Positions 16,288 to 24,120 of a stretch of 64,000 nucleotides of DNA are shown here, in pieces. The stretch is from Sphingopyxis sp. BSN-002 (GTDB taxonomy: Bacteria > Pseudomonadota > Alphaproteobacteria > Sphingomonadales > Sphingomonadaceae), in contig NZ_CP091804.1 in assembly GCF_022024275.1 (NCBI RefSeq), positions 1,302,001 to 1,366,000 on the forward strand, given 5' to 3'. Within the stretch, counting starts at the first letter, position 1. Each line of letters begins with the position of its first letter. Position numbers and translations under genes: made by a program. The notes below the pieces were generated by a model. It searched no databases. It worked only from the letters and a program-made list of their open reading frames with translations, and was not told the DNA's origin.

Positions 16288-17906
16288 CTGAGCCGCCCGA
16301 AACGCTTGCTCCCGGCCGGGCGACCTTTACCCTGAAAAACCGCAATCCCGATGTGCTCACCTGCATCGCCAATCTGTCGAACGACGAAGTGTTCACGCCG
16401 CCAGAATTTGCCAACCGGATGCTCGATACGCTCGCGGAAGGTTGGGCAAGCGTAAACGATGGCGCGGATATTTGGGCGGACAGCAAGGTCACCTTTTTGG
16501 ACCCTTGCACGAAATCGGGCGTGTTCCTGCGCGAGATCACCAAGCGGCTGATAAAGGGGCTGGAAGGGGAAATCCCGCACCTGCAAGCGCGTGTCGATCA
16601 TATCTTGACCAAGCAGGTCTTCGGTATCGGCATCACCCGCCTGACGAGCCTGCTGGCGCGGCGGAGTTTATATTGCTCGAAACACGCAACCGGAGCCCAC
16701 AGCGTCGCCAAAAGCTTTGGCGACAACGATGACGGAAATATCTGGTTTGCGCGGACGGAGCATCTGCGCGATGGTGATCGCTGCAAAGTCTGCGGCGCGG
16801 GCATGGAATTTCTGGGACGCGGGCCGGACGCAGAAAACCACGCCTATGCGTTTATCCACAGCGACAATATCAACAAGCGCCTGGTCGCGCTGTTCGGAGA
16901 CAAGATGCATTTCGACGTGATTATCGGGAACCCGCCATATCAAATTTCTGCGGACGAGGCTGGGCAGAACGTCATGCCCATCTACAACCTCTTTGTAGAG
17001 CAGGCAAAAAGGTTGGAACCACGTTTCTTGACGATGGTCACACCGTCTCGCTGGATGGCGGGCGGTAAACATCTTGATGACTTCAGGTCCACTATGCTCA
17101 ACGACGAGCGATTAGCGGCGCTTGTTGATTTTCCAAACGCGGCGGAAATGTTTCCTTCGGTCGGAATCAACGGCGGTATCAGTTATTTCCTGTGGGATTC
17201 TAGCCACCAAGGGGAGTGCGCGGTTACGACCATCCGTGGAGGCTCTGAATATGGTCCGCACGAACGGAAGTTGAACGAGTTCGACGTTTTTATTCGTGAC
17301 GTGCGGTCGGTCGGCATTTTGAGGAAAGTTAGGGCGTTCGATGAACCGACACTCTCAGAAATAGTGTCTCCAAGAGATCCCTTTGGACCTGCTCTAAGCT
17401 CGAATTTCAAAGATTATCATGCATCGAAGCAAGACGGCGATTTGCGCTTGCATTTCAACGTCGGGACAAAGCGGGAGACGGCGTGGGTTTCTCCCAAGTA
17501 CGTAACAAAGAGCGATCATTTAGTGCATACGTGGAAGCTACTGATCCCTAAGGCGGGTTCGGGTAGAGAGCGAGAAAAGAGCGGCGTTGATCTGGTCTTG
17601 GGACCACCAATGGTCGCCGCGCCCGGATCAGTCTGCACGCTTACCTATGTCGTTGCTGGACCATTTGATTCGAAGGACGAGGCGGACAGCGCCCATTCTT
17701 TCCTTAGGACGAGATTTGCCCGCTTTTTGGTGTCATTACGAAAGATCAGCCAAGACGCCCCACGTGGAGTTTATGCGTTTGTTCCGCAACAATCTTGGGA
17801 CCGCTCATGGACCGACGCCGACCTCTACCAAAAATACGGAATTGCCGACGATGAAATCGCCTTCATCGAAAGCATGATCCGGCCGATGGATGCTGTAATT
17901 GCCTGA
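16284..17906 (+). CDS. Eco57I-type DNA methyltransferase
   Basis: This 540 aa protein resembles the Eco57I restriction-modification methylase family. The catalytic motif IV is clear (FDVIIGNPPYQI, about 211-222), predicting N6-adenine methylation. Motif I is altered to FLDPCTKSGVFL, with Lys and Ser where Gly is usual. Cysteines (RRSLYCSK, CKVCGAG) may hold zinc. The C-terminal half is probably target recognition and is visibly less GC-rich than the N-terminal part, as expected for a shuffled specificity domain. It is coupled to both neighbours (ATGA before, eight-base overlap after). Confidence 0.88.
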   Translation: MTEPPETLAPGRATFTLKNRNPDVLTCIANLSNDEVFTPPEFANRMLDTLAEGWASVNDGADIWADSKVTFLDPCTKSGVFLREITKRLIKGLEGEIPHLQARVDHILTKQVFGIGITRLTSLLARRSLYCSKHATGAHSVAKSFGDNDDGNIWFARTEHLRDGDRCKVCGAGMEFLGRGPDAENHAYAFIHSDNINKRLVALFGDKMHFDVIIGNPPYQISADEAGQNVMPIYNLFVEQAKRLEPRFLTMVTPSRWMAGGKHLDDFRSTMLNDERLAALVDFPNAAEMFPSVGINGGISYFLWDSSHQGECAVTTIRGGSEYGPHERKLNEFDVFIRDVRSVGILRKVRAFDEPTLSEIVSPRDPFGPALSSNFKDYHASKQDGDLRLHFNVGTKRETAWVSPKYVTKSDHLVHTWKLLIPKAGSGREREKSGVDLVLGPPMVAAPGSVCTLTYVVAGPFDSKDEADSAHSFLRTRFARFLVSLRKISQDAPRGVYAFVPQQSWDRSWTDADLYQKYGIADDEIAFIESMIRPMDAVIA

Positions 17907-20490
17907 CCTCACCGTCGAAGACATATTGGCTCCAAAGCCCGAAGTGCGCCTTCGCATCTACGCGTGGTCGTTCAACGATCCGCCGCCTGCCTATGACGGG
18001 CTGATCAAGGTCGGGCAGACGACGAAAGAAGATGTCAACGGCCGCATTCGCCAGTCACAAGGACAGGCGCAACAGGCTTACACGCTGCACACCGATCTCG
18101 ATACATTTGCGGAGCGCGAAGACGGCAGCACATTCCGCGACAATGATGTCCGCCAGCGGCTGATCGACAAGGGCTTCGAAAATGTCATCCTTGGCTCGTC
18201 GCGGGAATGGATGCGCTGCACCCCCGCCGATGTGCTGACCGCGATTGCCGAACTGCAACGCGGCGCCCCGCTTTCGGGCACGCACCATGACAGTTTCCCG
18301 ATGCGTGCCGAACAGGCCGATGCCGTGGACCAGACTTTTGCCTATTACCAGTCCCGATGGGAACAGGACGCAAAGGCCGTGCCGCGCTTCCTGTGGAATG
18401 CCAAGATGCGTTTCGGCAAAACCTTCACCAGCTACCAGCTTGCCAAGCGGCTGGGCGCAAAGCGCCTGCTGGTCGTCACCTTCAAACCAGCTGTCGAGGA
18501 TGCTTGGCAGGCCGACCTCGAAAATCACCAAGACTTTAACGGCTGGACCTACATGTCGCGCAACACCGGCGGCGATCCGCGCAAAGTGCCGAGCGATACG
18601 CCGCTTGTTTATTTCGGATCGTTTCAGGATTTGCTGGGCAAGGACGCGGCGGGCAATATCAAGCCGCGCAATGAATGGATTCATGCGATCAACTGGGATT
18701 TGGTCGTATTCGACGAATATCATTTCGGCGCATGGCGCGATACGGCCAAGGAACTGTTCGAAGGCGAAGATGCGGCTGTCGCCAAGGCCGAGGCGAAATT
18801 GGAGTATGCGGGCGAGTTGGAGGTCGTAAACGAAGACCTTGGAGAACTATCGGAAGCCGAGGCCGAGTTCTTGCCGATCACGACCCGCGCCTATCTTTAC
18901 CTATCCGGCACGCCATTCAAGGCGCTCGCCACCGGCGAGTTTATCGAGGAACAGATTTTCAACTGGACCTATACCGACGAGCAGCGCGCGCGGGCGGAAT
19001 GGGATGGCAAAAATCCGGGCCAGCGCAACCCCTATGCCGCGCTGCCGCAAATGCGTTTGTTGACCTATCAAATGCCGGACGAATTGCTCGCCATTGCGAG
19101 CGGCGGCGAGTTTGACGAGTTCGACCTGAACGAGTTTTTCAAGGCCAAGGGCAGCGGCGTGCTGGCGCAGTTCGAGCATAAGGACGAAGTGCAGAAGTGG
19201 CTGAACATCATCCGAGGTTCGGGGCCGACGCAAACGATTGAAAGCCTTAAAACCGGTACAAGGCCACCTTGGCCCTATTCCGACGTGCGATTGTTGCCTT
19301 ACCTGAATCATGCGTTCTGGTTCCTGCCGAATGTTGCCGCCTGTGAGGCGATGAAGAACCTTTTGGAAGAGCCGCAAAATACGTTCTGGCACGAATATGA
19401 CGTGATTGTCGCGGCAGGTGCTGGCGCAGGTATAGGGCTGGACGCATTGCCGCCTGTTCGCAAGGCAATCGGCAATGGCGAAGACGCCAAGACCATTACG
19501 CTCTCATGCGGGAAGCTGACGACCGGCGTAACGGTGAAGCAATGGGCGTCAATCCTGATGCTGCGCAATCTGAAGTCACCCGAAACCTATTTTCAGGCGG
19601 CCTTCCGCGTGCAATCGCCTTGGTCGATCCCCAATCCGGAAGGCGACGATCCGAACGCGGAACTGGTCAAAAAGCCAATCTGTTTCGTCTTCGATTTCGC
19701 ACCGACGCGGGCGCTGCGTCAGCTTTCCGAATATGGCATTGGCCTGTCACCAAGCGAGCCTAACCCTGAAAAGGCTGTGGCGGACCTTGTCTCGTTCCTG
19801 CCAGTGCTCGCCTACGACGGCGCGAACATGACGCAAATTGATGCGGGCGGAATTCTCGACATTGCGATGGCCGGAACGTCAGCAACACTGCTGGCGCGGA
19901 AATGGGAATCGGCGATGCTGGTCAATGTCGACAATGACACGTTGCGCCGCGTGCTCGATAATCCGGAAGCCTTGGGAGCGGTCGAGCGGATCGAAGGCTG
20001 GCGGGCGCTCGGCGACAATGTGATCGAAACGATCATCAACAAGAGCGATACGGTCAAAGACCTGAAGAAAAAAGCCAAGGATGGCGAGCTTTCGACGACC
20101 GAGAAAAAAGAGCTGACCGAGGAGGAGCGGGAATATAAAAACAAGCGCAAGCAGATACAGGAAAAGCTGATCAAGTTTGCAACACGCATTCCTGCTTTCA
20201 TGTATCTGACCGATTTTCGTGAAAACACTCTGGTCGATGTTATCACGAAAATTGAGCCGGAATTGTTCCTCACCGTCACGGGCCTGACGGTCGAGGATTT
20301 CAACCTGCTAGTTCGGCTGCGCGTGTTCAACACCGAACGGATGAACGAAGCCGTGTTTGCCTTCCGCCGCTACGAGGATGCGTCGCTCCGCTATACCGGA
20401 ATCGAGAGTCATGAGGGACTAACGCATATTGGCGGATATGACACCGTAGTGGAGATCGCGCAGCCACAAGGCGATACGATTCAGCAGTGA
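17899..20490 (+). CDS. GIY-YIG-like nuclease fused to SF2 helicase
   Basis: This 863 aa protein is the likely restriction and translocation subunit. The N-terminus (about 17-115) resembles GIY-YIG/T5orf172 nucleases: RIYAWSF, LIKVGQTT, an Arg in GRIRQ and a late Glu in SREWMRC. The SF2 helicase motor follows, with Walker A in MRFGKTFTSYQ (about 172), DEYH in VVFDEYHFG, the SGTPF motif III, and the C-terminal helicase lobe around TGVTVKQW and AAFRVQSPW. A charged coiled-coil-like stretch lies near 710-760. TTG 17899 is the only start directly after an in-frame stop, and overlaps the methylase gene. Confidence 0.88.
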   Translation: MPDLTVEDILAPKPEVRLRIYAWSFNDPPPAYDGLIKVGQTTKEDVNGRIRQSQGQAQQAYTLHTDLDTFAEREDGSTFRDNDVRQRLIDKGFENVILGSSREWMRCTPADVLTAIAELQRGAPLSGTHHDSFPMRAEQADAVDQTFAYYQSRWEQDAKAVPRFLWNAKMRFGKTFTSYQLAKRLGAKRLLVVTFKPAVEDAWQADLENHQDFNGWTYMSRNTGGDPRKVPSDTPLVYFGSFQDLLGKDAAGNIKPRNEWIHAINWDLVVFDEYHFGAWRDTAKELFEGEDAAVAKAEAKLEYAGELEVVNEDLGELSEAEAEFLPITTRAYLYLSGTPFKALATGEFIEEQIFNWTYTDEQRARAEWDGKNPGQRNPYAALPQMRLLTYQMPDELLAIASGGEFDEFDLNEFFKAKGSGVLAQFEHKDEVQKWLNIIRGSGPTQTIESLKTGTRPPWPYSDVRLLPYLNHAFWFLPNVAACEAMKNLLEEPQNTFWHEYDVIVAAGAGAGIGLDALPPVRKAIGNGEDAKTITLSCGKLTTGVTVKQWASILMLRNLKSPETYFQAAFRVQSPWSIPNPEGDDPNAELVKKPICFVFDFAPTRALRQLSEYGIGLSPSEPNPEKAVADLVSFLPVLAYDGANMTQIDAGGILDIAMAGTSATLLARKWESAMLVNVDNDTLRRVLDNPEALGAVERIEGWRALGDNVIETIINKSDTVKDLKKKAKDGELSTTEKKELTEEEREYKNKRKQIQEKLIKFATRIPAFMYLTDFRENTLVDVITKIEPELFLTVTGLTVEDFNLLVRLRVFNTERMNEAVFAFRRYEDASLRYTGIESHEGLTHIGGYDTVVEIAQPQGDTIQQ

Positions 20491-20624
20491 GCCGGAAAGA
20501 TGGCGTCGCGATTTACCGAAGGATAACACGCGATCGCGCGCCCTAACTTTGCGGTAAAGGAAGGGCGTACTCTGCACCTAATAGGTCGGTGCGTTTGCAC
20601 AAAGCGATCGAAAAAATCAGCATT

Positions 20625-20644
20625 GGGGGTATTTTTGGGGGTAT
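20625..20644 (+). promoter_or_regulatory. Two GGGGGTAT motifs, putative right arm sites
   Basis: GGGGGTAT occurs at 20625-20632 and 20637-20644, twelve bases apart, about 55 bases inside the right att core. Four copies lie at the opposite end of the island (11022-11102). Confidence 0.6.
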
Positions 20645-20697
20645 TGCAGGAAGATACCGATATAAAATCCTTTATTATAAATTTGTTAGCATAGGAC

Positions 20698-20713
20698 TTC
20701 GAGTCCTGTAAGC
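20698..20713 (+). repeat. attR core, displaced tRNA-Thr 3' end
   Basis: TTCGAGTCCTGTAAGC repeats the tRNA-Thr 3' end (10885-10900). The following GCACCAC lacks one G compared with GGCACCA of the intact tRNA, so this copy could not form a full acceptor stem. It marks the far boundary of the island. Confidence 0.85.
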
Positions 20714-20872
20714 GCACCACTTTCCATAAAATCCGTTGCCCCGAACGATCTGCGTGTTCGCAGTCGCGCGGGATATTTGCGAAGCCGCAGACACGCCGGC
20801 GACGGGACGCGTCGCTGCGTCATCCGGCGCCCCGCAATCGGGCGACGGCCATTCGGCAACGATGGAAGAAAA

Positions 20873-20959
20873 TGGTGCCCAGAAGAGGACTCGAACCTCC
20901 ACGACCTTGCGATCGCCAGCACCTGAAGCTGGTGCGTCTACCAATTCCGCCATCTGGGC
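20873..20959 (-). tRNA. tRNA-Leu (anticodon CAG)
   Basis: Read on the minus strand, an 84 base tRNA plus encoded CCA begins GCCCAGATGGCGGAATTGG and has acceptor pairing GCCCAGA/TCTGGGC. The anticodon loop is TTCAGGT (anticodon CAG), followed by the long variable arm typical of leucine tRNAs and T-arm GGTTCGAGTCC. It lies about 160 bases outside the island. Confidence 0.97.
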
Positions 20960-21159
20960 ACGGGGTAGGAGCGGGCGCTTAGCGGCGCGGCCATCGGCTT
21001 GTCAACCGCGCTGCGCGGCGCCGCGCAATTTTATTCGCCGAGGCACGGTTTCGCGTCGATATGCGCGCCCTCCCCCTTGCCCCGCCGTGCGCTTCGCGGC
21101 ATGGGAGCGCATATCGCGCCGCAGCGCGCTCCCCAGAGAATCGGATACAGGCGGACATC

Positions 21160-22092
21160 ATGCAAAAGCTGGACGGACAATTGATCACCGTGCTCGGCGG
21201 CGGCGGCTTCCTCGGCCGCTATGTCGTCCAGCGCCTGCTCGCCCGCGGCGCGCGGGTCCGCGTCGCCGAACGCGAACCGCGCAAGGCGGTCTTCCTTAAG
21301 CCGCTGGGCGGACTGGGCCAGACGCAGTTCGTCGCGGCCGACGTCCGCGACCCCGCCAGCGTCGCGCGCGCCGTCGCGGGAAGCGATGCGGTGATCAATC
21401 TCGTCGGCGCGTTCGATGACATGTATGCCGTGCAGGCCGACGGCGCCGGCCATGTCGCCGCGGCGGCGAAGGCGGCCGGCGCCCGCGCGCTGGTCCACGT
21501 CTCGGCGATCGGCGCCGACAGCGACGGCGCTTCGGCTTATGGCCGCAGCAAGGGCGACGGCGAAGCCGCCGTGCGCAAGGCTTTCCCCGAAGCCATAATC
21601 CTGCGCCCCTCGATCCTGTTCGGGCGCGAGGACAATTTCATCAATCGCTTCGCGACGATGATCCGTTTCCTGCCGGTCATTCCCGTCATCGCGCCGCAGG
21701 CGAAGTTCCAGCCGGTCTATGTCGGCGACGTCGCCGATGCGGTGGTCGCGGCGCTCGGCGACGGCGCAGCGGGCAAGACATTCGAACTCGGCGGGCCGCA
21801 GGTGCTGACGATGCTCGAGCTGCAGAAATGGATCGCCGGCGCAACGGCTCGCCAGCCGCTGTTCGTCGAGCTGCCCGATGTCGTGTCGGGAGCGCTCGCC
21901 ACGGGCCTCGGCTGGGCGCCCGGTGCGCCGATCACCAGGGACCAATGGCTGATGCTCCAGCGTGACAATGTCGTCGCGGAGAAGGCCGCGGGCCTCGGCC
22001 AGCTCGGCGTTACGCCGACCTCGCTCGGGTCGGTCGCCGAAGGCTGGCTCGTCCAGTATCGCCGCAACGGACGCTTCGCCCAGACCGCCTGA
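21160..22092 (+). CDS. NAD(P)-binding NDUFA9-like protein
   Basis: This 310 aa protein is an atypical/extended SDR related to the complex I subunit NDUFA9 and other NAD(P)H-binding epimerase-like proteins. The dinucleotide motif VLGGGGFLGRYVVQ is at about residues 11-24; HVSAIGADSDGASAYGRSKG holds the central strand and a YxxxK (YGRSK). RPSILFGREDNFINRF is characteristic of the complex I assembly-type group. ATG 21160 follows AGGCGG. In alphaproteobacteria such proteins have been linked to complex I, but activity here is unproven. Confidence 0.87.
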   Translation: MQKLDGQLITVLGGGGFLGRYVVQRLLARGARVRVAEREPRKAVFLKPLGGLGQTQFVAADVRDPASVARAVAGSDAVINLVGAFDDMYAVQADGAGHVAAAAKAAGARALVHVSAIGADSDGASAYGRSKGDGEAAVRKAFPEAIILRPSILFGREDNFINRFATMIRFLPVIPVIAPQAKFQPVYVGDVADAVVAALGDGAAGKTFELGGPQVLTMLELQKWIAGATARQPLFVELPDVVSGALATGLGWAPGAPITRDQWLMLQRDNVVAEKAAGLGQLGVTPTSLGSVAEGWLVQYRRNGRFAQTA

Positions 22093-22168
22093 ACTTCGCC
22101 CTCTGGCGTATCCCCGAAAAACTGCTACCCCTGCTTCGGGGTCGCATCCTTGTTAGCGGGGGACGCTG

Positions 22169-23059
22169 ATGCGATATGGGGGAATGACCGCGCTGGTCGC
22201 GGTGTCGATGCTGGTGGCCGGGTGTGACAAGACGCCGGCCGATCTTCACGGATTGCCGAAGGACGCCGCCGAGCGCGCGACCCAGTGCGGACGCGCGGCG
22301 CTCGCCTATACCGCGGCGGGCGGTGACAAGGACGCGGCCGAACAGAAGCGCCGGCAGGACCTGCTGCAGAAGGTGATCGACGCGACGGACTTCTTCAGCG
22401 CGATCGGGCTCGACGATGCGAAGGGCAAGGCCTTGCTCGGCGACATCAAGGGAACGCTCGCCGGCGGCAACTGGCTTGCGACGCTCAACAATTGCAAGGC
22501 GGCCTATGCGCTCGGCGATGCCGAGCCGTTGCCGAAGCTGCCCGACGATCCGAAGACAAAACCCGCCGCCTGCGCCGCCGTCGCGGTCGCGGCATCCTTC
22601 AAGGACGGGACGATGGACCCCACCCAGCTTCAGAAGAAGGTCCTGTCGGATCCGCAATCCTCCTATTTCCTGATCGCTGCTGCGGGTCAGGATGGCGGGC
22701 TGGCCGCGGCGCAGAACGCGATGGCCTCGCAGGTCGAATGGGCGATCGCATCGGGTGCGGTCGGTCCGCTGACCGACGCGTGCGTCAAGGAATATCCGAA
22801 GGCGGCGGCAAACGCCGCAGTCACCCTGCCCGCCGACGACGGCCAGGCGGTTGCGGCGTGCAGCTTCAGCGTCGGCCTGTTCCGCGAACTCGGCGGTGCC
22901 GAGGGCGACATGGCGCAAGCGGTGCAAAAGAAGCTCGAGGCGTCGAAGGCCATCCCCGACCTCGATCTGGCGACAAGCCCCAAGAAGCTGATCGCGCAGG
23001 CGCTCGACCTTGGCCCGCCCGCCAATGTGCTGAAAGCGTGCGACGCACGGTTCAAATAG
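22169..23059 (+). CDS. Lipoprotein of unknown function
   Basis: This 296 aa protein starts with a lipoprotein signal: a short hydrophobic stretch and the lipobox LVAGC (Cys about 19). The remainder is soluble and mostly helical, with several Cys (QCGRAA, NNCKAAY, AACAAVAV, DACVKEY, KACDARF) that may pair in the periplasm. No known domain was recognised. A hairpin after the stop separates it from uppP. Confidence 0.78.
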   Translation: MRYGGMTALVAVSMLVAGCDKTPADLHGLPKDAAERATQCGRAALAYTAAGGDKDAAEQKRRQDLLQKVIDATDFFSAIGLDDAKGKALLGDIKGTLAGGNWLATLNNCKAAYALGDAEPLPKLPDDPKTKPAACAAVAVAASFKDGTMDPTQLQKKVLSDPQSSYFLIAAAGQDGGLAAAQNAMASQVEWAIASGAVGPLTDACVKEYPKAAANAAVTLPADDGQAVAACSFSVGLFRELGGAEGDMAQAVQKKLEASKAIPDLDLATSPKKLIAQALDLGPPANVLKACDARFK

Positions 23060-23096
23060 CCGCTGGCAAAAGCAGGCTCGCCTGCGTAGGTCTTGC

Positions 23097-23128
23097 AAAG
23101 GGCGTCCGGCATCGGCCGGGCGCCCTTT
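23097..23128 (+). terminator. Hairpin between lipoprotein gene and uppP
   Basis: AAAGGGCGTCCGG pairs with CCGGGCGCCCTTT (one mismatch) around a short loop. The stem's own trailing CCCTTT is followed by CGCTTGACCTTTGCC, so the T-tract is weak. It ends 31 bases before the uppP ATG. Confidence 0.6.
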
Positions 23129-23159
23129 CGCTTGACCTTTGCCTTTATACTGGAACCCC

Positions 23160-23960
23160 ATGAGCATCTGGCTGACCGCGATCATCCTCGGCATCGTCGA
23201 AGGGCTGACCGAATTCCTCCCCGTCTCGTCGACGGGCCATCTGATCCTCGCGACCGAACTTCTCGGCTATGACGCGTCGAAATGGGCGGTGTTCAACATC
23301 GCGATCCAGCCGGGCGCGATCCTCGCGATCGTCGTGCTCTACCGCAAACTCTTCTGGGACATGTTCACCGGCTTCTTCCGGCGCGATCCCGTCGCGATCG
23401 CGTTCGTGCGCAACCTGCTGCTGGCGTTCATCCCCGCGGTCGTCCTCGGCCTCGCCTTCGGCGACTATATCGAGGCATTGCTCGAGAACGCCGTCGTCGT
23501 CGCGTGGGCGCTGATTATCGGCGGCATCGGCATCCTGCTCGTCGAGCGCTTCGCCAAGCCGAAGGAAAGCGGCGGCGTCGCCAATCTGTCGACGCGCCAG
23601 TCGATCATCGTCGGACTGGTCCAGTGCATCGCGATGATTCCGGGCGTCAGCCGCTCGGGCGCGACGATCATGGGCGCGATGGCGCTCGGCATCGACCGCA
23701 AGACCGCTGCCGAATTCAGCTTCTTCCTCGCGCTGCCGACGCTGACCGGGGCAACCGTGCTGCAACTCGCCAAGCATCATGACGCCATCACGAAGAACGA
23801 CATCGGCCTGATCCTGGTCGGCGCGCTGGTGTCGTTCATCGTCGCCTGGGCGGTGATCAAGGCCTTCCTCGCGGTCGTAACGCGCTATGGCTTCGCGCCT
23901 TTCGCCTGGTACCGAATCATCGTCGGCGTCGCCGCGCTTGCGTGGCTCGCAATGAGATAG
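23160..23960 (+). CDS. uppP: Undecaprenyl-diphosphatase UppP (BacA)
   Basis: This 266 aa polytopic inner-membrane enzyme dephosphorylates undecaprenyl diphosphate to recycle the carrier for peptidoglycan and surface glycans; overproduction gives bacitracin resistance. The two family signatures are present: EGLTEFLPVSSTGHLIL (about 12-28) with the catalytic Glu/Ser/His region, and PGVSRSGATI (about 160-169) with the phosphate-binding Arg. About eight membrane segments follow. ATG 23160 gives the standard N-terminus (MSIWLTAIILG). Confidence 0.95.
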   Translation: MSIWLTAIILGIVEGLTEFLPVSSTGHLILATELLGYDASKWAVFNIAIQPGAILAIVVLYRKLFWDMFTGFFRRDPVAIAFVRNLLLAFIPAVVLGLAFGDYIEALLENAVVVAWALIIGGIGILLVERFAKPKESGGVANLSTRQSIIVGLVQCIAMIPGVSRSGATIMGAMALGIDRKTAAEFSFFLALPTLTGATVLQLAKHHDAITKNDIGLILVGALVSFIVAWAVIKAFLAVVTRYGFAPFAWYRIIVGVAALAWLAMR

Positions 23961-23973
23961 GGCCAAACCGGTA

Positions 23974-24009
23974 CCAATTTGCGAAAGAATATTGCGTGGG
24001 CCAATTTGC
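23974..24009. promoter_or_regulatory. Two CCAATTTGC direct repeats upstream of gltD
   Basis: CCAATTTGC occurs at 23974-23982 and 24001-24009, 27 bases apart, in the 160 base leader of the gltD operon. The regular spacing suggests a regulator site, but no known operator matches. Confidence 0.3.
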
Positions 24010-24120
24010 AGCCCCGATTGCCCATCATTTTAGGTTAGCATTGCTGTCCTATATGCCATTTCGGCCGTGACAGGCGGTTTCGGGCCATGCAATCGCCTCC
24101 TTCAACGAAGGGGATACTGC

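Larger units (their letters stand above)
10885..20713. mobile_element. Integrative element (genomic island) in tRNA-Thr
   Basis: A roughly 9.8 kb island is bounded by 16 bp direct repeats of the tRNA-Thr 3' end. It contains an integrase gene next to the tRNA, an unknown gene, a second tyrosine recombinase with two small HTH genes, and a three-gene methylase/nuclease-helicase operon. GGGGGTAT motifs lie near both ends. No conjugation, capsid or replication genes are present, so it is likely moved in trans or is a defence-type island. Several stretches are visibly richer in A+T than the flanking chromosome. Confidence 0.88.
20491..20872. other. Right end of the island and flanking gap, no gene
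   Basis: This stretch holds the two right-end GGGGGTAT motifs (20625-20644), an A+T-rich segment (20650-20695) and the displaced tRNA 3' end (20698-20713). Chromosomal DNA up to tRNA-Leu follows. No reading frame here has coding character. Confidence 0.7.

Noticed and set aside
15409..20490. Assignment of the island operon to classical type I, BREX or DISARM systems
   Set aside because: No HsdS, HsdR-type endonuclease domain, PglX/PglZ, Lon-like or DrmA/B/C components are visible; the set of domains differs.
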